A stretch of DNA of 62,000 bases. Source: Lingula anatina. Taxonomy: Eukaryota; Brachiopoda; Lingulata; Lingulida; Lingulidae. Positions 55,447 through 62,000 of this stretch are shown here, in pieces (within the stretch, counting starts at the first letter, position 1; every line of letters starts with the position of its first letter). Position numbers and translations under genes: made by a program. The stretch is from assembly GCF_001039355.2 (NCBI RefSeq), contig NW_019775957.1:534177-596176 (forward strand). The letters are read 5' to 3'. The notes below the pieces were generated by a model. The model searched no databases, was not told where the DNA came from, and saw nothing but the letters and a program-made list of their open reading frames with translations.

Positions 55447-58187
55447 NACAAGTCTTTTAATGTTGTCAAGTCAATATTTTATTTTGTCCTTGGTTTTACA
55501 TTGCATAATATTTCCAATTTAGGTCGTTAAAGATAATCTTGTTATGACTTGTAAAATTTAATTAAAGAAAAGGAGGGGGAGGGATGTAGCAGTGTTGTAT
55601 AAATGGCAGGATAAATAGATATTTGAAATGATTTTAGTGTTTGTTAGATATGTTTTATTCTAACTTGATAATTATTACTTATGGACCATGTCCCCACAGG
55701 GATGCAGAACATATTTGCAATCAAATTGGTTACTGCACAGCATAATTATATAGTCTCACATTTTACTGGCAGCAATATTTTTTAAAGAAACTGGTATAAG
55801 TATTTTAAGATTTTAAAAAAGAAATTTTTTAAAATCATACATTTATGCTATTAGGAACCTCAATGCCATGGTTCAAAGATCATTTCCTGTAATTTTTCCC
55901 TGATGGAATACCATGCCCTATAAAGAAAGAAATGCTGTGCAGTTATTCAATTTATTTCAGTAAGCCTACTGTTTGTTCTTTTAGACCAAGATAAATTTAA
56001 ACTCTCCCAAGATAAGTGACCTTAATGTTGTAATCTTTATGATTAAACAAAATTTTGGTGCTAAGGATTACTGCAGAGGCAGCTCATAAAAATAATATCC
56101 TCAGCTACTTATTTGTTATATATAATTGTATATAATTTATTTAAGAACTGTTTTGATTGTCAAGTTATTTATTATTTTTTTATTTTTTTTATTTATTTAT
56201 TTATTTATTTATTTATTATTATTTATTTTATTATTATTATTTTTTTTTTTTGCACTGTTTTGCATCAGTCCCCAGTTAGAGGCAAAGTTATTGTAGGGAG
56301 AACTCTATATTGGGGACAACTGATGGTGCCCTTGATTTTATTTTTAAGTCACTGTCCTTTTAACTTTTATTGAGACATTTTATCTGTTTTTATTAAGGAG
56401 TAAGGTAAACCAAATGTGTCCTGTCCTTTTGAAGCACCCTCTTTTTGGCGTGACAGATTTGTAAACTTTTGGAATTTACTGAATATGACTTGAAAGGGTG
56501 TGTGTGCACATAATAACAAAATGCGCCTTCAGAATTTACTTTATTGTATGGTGTGCAATGTTTTTTTTTCTTCTTTCTATTAACCTTAGTTTATAGGCTT
56601 GTACACGCACGCGTCACAGTAGTGCTTCGAGTTCTGTAAGGTGGGTGAAGGCAATGGCACAGCTGAGGTTTTACTCATAACAATGCTTTAATATCTATAT
56701 CCAGTTTCCCATACCAGTTTTTATTCTTACTGATATCTATTCAGATCTGAAGTCAGTTTATATGCAATATTATATACAGGCATTTATGTTCCCAATACTT
56801 GTGGAAATAGCTTTTTATGGTTTATCTGAAGGTTTTGGCAGATTAATACTTTACCTGCATGGCAGCCAAGCAGGTCCATACATTTAATGTTCTTATTTAT
56901 TAATCTTCTAACATTTCTCAAAACTGAGGCCAGTCCTGATACAGGTTTCATTAGTGCAAAACAGGTTTTCTTTCTCGGTGTGAATACTAGTTTAGCTGAA
57001 AGATAAATGCAGGAAGATCCGCTCTCAGGGAACTTACCTCATTTTGTTAGAATACCATCTATTTAACATAGTGTTTTCGACCAAGGTTGGATGGTTTCAA
57101 CAGTTACCCGATTGTTCAGCTTTGTTTAACACCTTTTCCTCTTGAAATAAGGATAATCTTAGAAAGCGACAAAAAAAAAAAAAAAAAAAAAGTGTATATA
57201 AAGCAGACAAACTAGTGAAATGATGGAAACAGAAACTGTTCTAATTCAAAAGCAGTAAGTATGAATACTTTCAACATATTTGATTTTACTATTAACTTAT
57301 GTAAGTATATTTATAACATTGTTAACTTATTGTTAATAACTGTTTTAGTGGACAAAGCAATATGAAAGCATTGTCTTCATGGAAAAGTCAATTTAGTTTA
57401 ATGGTTATACCATTTTATTTGTAAAAAGTCATTAATAGTTAACATATATTTACGAATACTTATGGCAGTTTGGAATGTGTTCCTACCTAACATTTTTTTC
57501 AGTTAGATGTGAGTAGTTTGTTGTATTTGTTTAATCAGAAAATTTGTTATAAATATTTAACATTTCCTTGATTATAGAAAATTAGAATTGGATTCAAGTT
57601 TGGCATTTGGTTTTAAATTATTGAATTGATAAAAATGTTGTTTTGTCTATTGCAGTTTTGTGAACACTGTAAAACATTTTAACCCATGTAAACCAAAATG
57701 CTATGATTTTAATAATAAACCCACACATTTATAATGAAATACTTTATTTCTTGAGGCAGAGTCAACTTTTTCCTTCACCGAACAATCACTCGAAATGAAT
57801 AATAATTTCGTGTATTAAACATTTAAATATATCAATGTCCGTATTGATAATATTCAAGTAGTGCCTTCTAAAACACATCTTAAAGATAAAGGAGTGTTAA
57901 GTCTTCTTAGAAAAAAATTATGGAAATGTGTTATGAAGATGGGAACTGGCAAATTTCTCTTGTAATAATGTAAAAATTTAAAGGCTTGTATCTCAAAAAC
58001 ACACTTATTCAGTAATTTTCTTGGCAGTTTTAAATAGGGTATAAATTGCTGAACATGAATTTTATTCTAATGTGAGATGAATTCCTTTTAATATATAATT
58101 AATGTCTTTAAAACTCAAACCTTGAGAGTTTTTTCAATCATCGGCAGGTAATAATTTACATTTATATTTATTTAAATTGTTTCAATG

Positions 58188-58335
58188 GTCATCAGAATCC
58201 TACAATGTTGATCATTTTTCCCTGAAAAGCATGGACCGCACCCCAATGCTGTTGCACTAGTTGTCATCCGAGTCCTCAAATTTGATCCTTTTTCCCTGAA
58301 AGGCATGGACGGCACTCTGTTGCTGTTTACGTTTT
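58188..58335. repeat. 74/75-bp tandem repeat over the SRFBP1 stop codon, copy B (2 units)
   Basis: GTCATCAGAATCCTA at 58188 and GTCATCCGAGTCCTC at 58263. One unit fewer than copy A. Confidence 0.85.
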
Positions 58336-58396
58336 TTGCTGGCCTCCCAAGAAGGATGGAGGGAGGTCATCTGCTCTTTATTTACAGCACTGCCCT
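58257..58396 (-). CDS. SRFBP1: SRFBP1 last exon
   Basis: 140 nt, acceptor TTATTTCAG. Encodes [34 protein letters not shown] and [11 protein letters not shown], then TAG. The [12 protein letters not shown] and GKRIKF blocks are the family signature. Confidence 0.92.
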
Positions 58397-60860
58397 CTGA
58401 AATAATTGCATCATAAACTATAAATGACATACAAATAAAAAAAAATTAACTTGCAGATTAATTTTTTTGAAATAACAGAAAATGAAATATATTTTTCAGA
58501 GCAGAGACAAATTGCTGGTACAAAAACATCAGATAACAAGTCCGTCCCCAGTTTCATAATACCGACTGCAAATCTCTTTAACCCAGCATACCCTTGGTTT
58601 TGGTCATTAGAAATGGCAAAGGTAAGCCAGTTACAGAACTGAATTTCCAATTACTAAAACTCCTACAAGTTAAATCAGTAGAGCATTGCAAACTTTATCC
58701 ACAACTTCTACAACCATAGGATTATTTCATCTAAATTATCTATTAATATATTAATACTAAATATATAGATATCAACTTGTTCACAAAGATAAACCAGATC
58801 AGACTACTAGTAATGTACAAAGAACCAAATAAAAGCCACCGAGTTTCATAAAACTTCACAAAACACCCTGCAGTTATTTATACCTGTTGTTTTGGTCCAT
58901 GGTTTCCCAGGTGACAGCTTCTGTTGTGGTCTAGAGGAGTTGGACTTCCTTGCACCAGCCATTTTCTTTGCCTCAGGCCTTGAAGGTTGTCTGGGGTTGC
59001 CCCTCCTGTTGTCTCTCTCAAACCTTTATGAACAATTATAAATAATTTAAAAGATAAGAATGGTTTAAAGTGGTGCTTGATATGGTACAGAGGGAGAGGG
59101 GGTATTAAGTACAGATAAAGCAAAGAAAGTAAAACACATCGATTATTTTCAACATCATATCATTTACATGTGTACCATTTAATAATGAAACATATTACGT
59201 AATATTAACATTTCTTTAAACCATTTAATTCCACAGGCTTTTGATTATATCGCAGATATTATTTGTTAGGTTAAGATAAAATAAATAACCAAAGGTCAGA
59301 AGTCTAAAGACTAAACACAAAAGCAAAATAAAGGAATTGATCAAGCAAAGCCTTATGTACAGTGCATACTTTGGTTTTGATTTAGCATCGGGCAATTTTC
59401 TTGGTTTATTCAGTGCACCCACAAACGTGGACTCAAATCTTCTCTTAGGAGGAACGGGTCTTGAGGATGTTGACTCAGTGACGTTTTCACCACCATCACC
59501 ATCATCATCATCTTCCTCTTCCCTCTCTTCTTCTCCAGAGTCATCACTGCACTGGAAAAATGGATCTTTATTGTGTCCCGTCTTAGAAGCACCTGTATCT
59601 CCAAATACGTTCACTTTTAAATTTGAAGCCATCTTCGAAGCACCACTTTTTGTCAGAACTTCACCAGTGTCTGGAAGCTGACGTAAATCTAATTTCTTTA
59701 CTACCATTTCTTCTGTTTCTTTTTCCACAATGACAGAGGTTTTAGGAGGTCTTGCAATGGGTTCAGAAGATGAAACGGTTGTCTTGGTGCATTCTTTAGA
59801 CATGTCAGATGTTACAACTGACTTTGTAGTTGACATGGAGGATAATATTGAAGGTTTGGTGGATTCTTCATCATCTTCACCAGAGGCATCACTGCCAGAT
59901 TCAACCATATTATCTTTATCCGAATCTGACAAATCATTGCCATCAGATTCAGAAGAATGATCCCAACCAGGGATATCCTGTTTAGAAAATATGGACTCCT
60001 TGGGGGAAATTACTTTCTTTTCTGATTGTGCCAGTGTTGAAGAATGAGTTGCTGTATTCCCTGCATTGCTCATTTTTTGTTTTTGTTCAGTTTTGTCTTT
60101 TTCAAGTTTTTCTTTGCTTTTTAAACGTAGTTCCAGCGTAAATGCATCAACTTTCCTTTTAACTTCCTGTTTTTTCCCTTGATTCTTTTGTTTAACCTTT
60201 TTCTTTTTCTTCTTGAATTTTCTATTAGTTGTTTTTGCTAAGAGATAAGCAGCCAATGATGGCCAGTCTGCATGTTTGCTGCGGAACTCCTTGACCGCCT
60301 TCTGTAAAACAGCATTATCTGCAAGTCTTGCCATGGCTCTGCCAACTTCAGATGCATTTTGCTGAAACATATTCACATTTACACATCAAAATGGAAAATA
60401 AATGTTCCAAAAGGCAAAAGAAAAACAACAAAAGAGCCCTAGTGCCTGTCAATTCACATCAGGACAGCTTTATTCACTTGGCTAATGCTGAATGAACAGA
60501 TACTGGTAGATCCTTCCATTTTTACTTCAAATGAAAATGAAATATTTGAAAAAGAGATATTTAAGTGATCAAAAGGAAAGAACATGATAACTTCCATACA
60601 AGCTGTATAGAGAGAAAGTAGGCTTTAATTGCACAACAATCCCCTATATACTAGTAATATCACTGTATATTACTCAGTACAACATAGGTGAATAGGAAGA
60701 ATCTATAGATCTATAGTAAATATTTAAGAAGAAATAAGAAACATTAAATATTTTTAATAGTAATATTTTACGAACCTGTTTACAAACATCGGCAAAACTA
60801 GTTGTTGAAGCTAATGCATACTTGGAAACCTTATCTGCATTCAAACCCTGCAGGAAACCC

Positions 60861-60900
<40 letters not shown>

Positions 60901-61756
60901 GCTTTCTGTAACCCATTAATAACACTCAAATATTTAATGCAACATATAAACTGACTAAAAATTTTCAAACTCTTACAATAAGAGGATCACAATAAAATGA
61001 CGAATTTCAAAATACTGAACAATCTGTCAGAAACAATACATACTAATACCAGCTGGCTACTGTAAACCTGACTCTGGCAAATCACCATTTCAAAAACAAA
61101 TCAAACCTTTACCTTAATCACTTCCATCTCTGCCTTCAATCTCTCAAGTCTCCTTGCACTTTTCTCTCTGCCTGGTAGCCCACTTTCTCTGAAAATTATC
61201 AAGAAAATCTTCTGAAGTTCAAGATGAAATAAACAAAAGATGTGTTTTTTTTAAACTTGAGCTGTATTTAGTCCTTATAATCATTCATGTAAGACTGAGA
61301 AAAATAATTAACAGTTTTCCTGCGATAATAACAAGTAAAATTTACAGAAATGTGGAATGTACACAGCAACACCAACCACAATAATAGAGACAGATGGTGG
61401 CTACATGTCCTGATATACTGTGTCTGTCCATAAAAATAAATAAATAAATAAATAAATAAACAAATAAACAAACAAACCCAGGCTACCACATAAATTCTAT
61501 CCAGCCTGCTAATGTAACCATCTGCTATTATTTTGAAGTGCTTATATCATAAAAATGTGAGAAACTGGCTATGTGCTACATGAATATTTACAGACGATCA
61601 ATTTAGATATTGTTATTTGCTCTACAAAAAGTATGTATTTAATAGCTCCTTTATATTAAAAACTCACCCTTTTGGTTTCAATTTCCGTATCTGTCTTGTT
61701 AACTTATTGATGACCTGGATGCGAGCCTTCTTCACAGTTTTCCTCATAAACACCAC
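58257..61756 (-). CDS. SRFBP1: SRFBP1/BUD22 family protein (5' partial, 6 coding exons)
   Basis: Exons in transcript order 61668-61756, 61113-61188, 60776-60847, 59370-60361, 58884-59023 and 58257-58396 agree in phase and total 1509 nt, at least 502 residues to a TAG stop. The N-terminal part ([20 protein letters not shown], then [16 protein letters not shown], then KVSKYALAS) matches the basic helical start of the family. Next comes [20 protein letters not shown], a lysine-rich nuclear-targeting-like run ([12 protein letters not shown]), long Ser/Asp/Glu-rich disordered segments and the diagnostic C-terminus [12 protein letters not shown] with [13 protein letters not shown]. Family members act in the nucleus/nucleolus: yeast Bud22 in 40S ribosome biogenesis, vertebrate SRFBP1 as an SRF-binding cofactor. 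The first coding exon lies beyond the window. The gene is convergent with the transporter. Confidence 0.9.
58884..59023 (-). CDS. SRFBP1: SRFBP1 exon 5 of those seen
   Basis: 140 nt, acceptor CATAAAG (unusual, few pyrimidines close by), donor GTATAA. Encodes [34 protein letters not shown] and KPWTKTT. The entry and exit phases match its neighbours. Confidence 0.82.
59370..60361 (-). CDS. SRFBP1: SRFBP1 large exon 4 of those seen
   Basis: 992 nt, acceptor GTTTCAG, donor GTATGC. Holds the lysine-rich run, several Ser-Asp/Glu blocks ([31 protein letters not shown]), which look like casein kinase 2-type acidic serine sites, and [18 protein letters not shown]. The open frame runs past the donor into the intron; the last in-frame conserved residues are DAKSKPK. 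Confidence 0.88.
60776..60847 (-). CDS. SRFBP1: SRFBP1 exon 3 of those seen
   Basis: 72 nt, acceptor CCTGCAG, donor GTTCGT (weak). Encodes [20 protein letters not shown], then VCKQ. A (TTA)n run lies just upstream of the acceptor. Confidence 0.82.
60860..60901. repeat. (AAT)n microsatellite beside an SRFBP1 exon
   Basis: About 13 AAT units, roughly 15 bp upstream of the acceptor of exon 60776-60847 (minus strand). Confidence 0.9.
61113..61188 (-). CDS. SRFBP1: SRFBP1 exon 2 of those seen
   Basis: 76 nt, acceptor ATTTTCAG, donor GTAAAG. Encodes [20 protein letters not shown], then MEVIK. Too short to appear as an ORF. Confidence 0.85.
61433..61476. repeat. (AAAT)n microsatellite
   Basis: AAATA units degrade into AAACAAAC on the right. 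Confidence 0.85.
61668..61756 (-). CDS. SRFBP1: SRFBP1 exon (first seen in window)
   Basis: Acceptor TTTCAG and donor GTGAGT on the minus strand. Encodes [20 protein letters not shown], then RQIRKLKPK. An upstream exon with the start codon must exist past 62000. Confidence 0.85.
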
Positions 61757-61859
61757 CTGAAAGAAAAGTAAATCATTTTTTAAAATATGCCCCTAATGCT
61801 CACTTAAGTTCAAAATTAGTAGTTAATGGCACTGTGAAGCTACAACCTCTACCAAGACT

Positions 61860-61905
61860 TGTTTCTTTTCTTTCTTTCTTTCTTTCTTTATTTATTTTTT
61901 TTTTG
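61860..61905. repeat. (TTTC)n microsatellite and T tract
   Basis: TTTC units followed by TTTA and a T run, in the SRFBP1 intron at the window edge. Confidence 0.8.
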
Positions 61906-62000
61906 CATCCATTTACATAGCTGTAACTTAATACCATATATTTAATCCAGGTATTTGATATCTTAAAGTGTTAATGTAAGTGTACAATTTAGTTGGGATT

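Larger units (their letters stand above)
55447..59426. repeat. Near-identical duplicate segment at the SRFBP1 3' end, copy B (right of N)
   Basis: Repeats transporter downstream sequence and the SRFBP1 3' exons, then continues into the unique 5' part of SRFBP1. Confidence 0.85.

Noticed and set aside
59337-59960. Plus-strand serine-rich frames
   Set aside because: Antisense shadow of the acidic, Ser-rich SRFBP1 exon 4.

Overview
This is a nuclear genome window from a metazoan: split genes with GT-AG introns, an AT-rich background, many microsatellites, LINE fragments and dozens of short foldback (MITE-like) elements of the sort common in highly heterozygous marine invertebrates. The taxon cannot be fixed from the sequence. 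No bacterial, viral, organellar or CRISPR feature was seen.

Three protein-coding loci are supported. (1) 1-13.6 kb, plus strand: the 3' part of a collagen-like gene that ends in a 12-residue repeat, a single transmembrane helix and a short basic tail. It is present twice (1-3685 and 8505-10456) inside a ~5.4-7 kb near-identical duplication whose junction is a single N at 6737. (2) 15.2-49.8 kb, plus strand: an SLC7-type heteromeric amino acid transporter light chain, closest by eye to the y+LAT group (SLC7A6/SLC7A7). Ten coding exons join in phase to a 500-residue protein. Its first coding exon and the upstream flank occur twice (exon 1A at 15173, exon 1B at 30667) within an older, diverged tandem duplication (about 10.6-22.8 kb and 24.4-33.5 kb). 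Both first exons are 499 nt, intact and end in the same splice phase, so either can join exon 2 at 34108. (3) 58.3-61.8 kb, minus strand: the SRFBP1/BUD22-family gene, six coding exons in phase, with its 5' end outside the window. Its last exons are repeated at 54.1-55.4 kb, again next to a single N (55446).

The three single-N positions (6737, 39570, 55446) look like contig joins. Two of them sit exactly where a near-identical copy begins, so the young duplications are best read as unmerged haplotypes. If so, they give a free comparison of two alleles: a TTAA-flanked MITE present in one and absent in the other, variable exon and repeat number in the collagen gene, and a 74-bp tandem repeat at the SRFBP1 stop codon with three versus two units.

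The transporter and SRFBP1 genes are convergent. The rest is introns and intergenic DNA with an L1/Tx1-like LINE remnant (23-24 kb), a second LINE remnant (39.6-40.5 kb), a tRNA-like SINE candidate (25.3 kb), a family of ~210-240 bp palindromic repeats (1.3, 6.7, 44.2, 45.2 and 47.9 kb) and several other foldback elements. The most interesting biology is the pair of alternative first exons of the transporter, which would swap the N-terminus and TM1-TM3, the half of the substrate site they carry and the heavy-chain cysteine loop on an otherwise shared protein.
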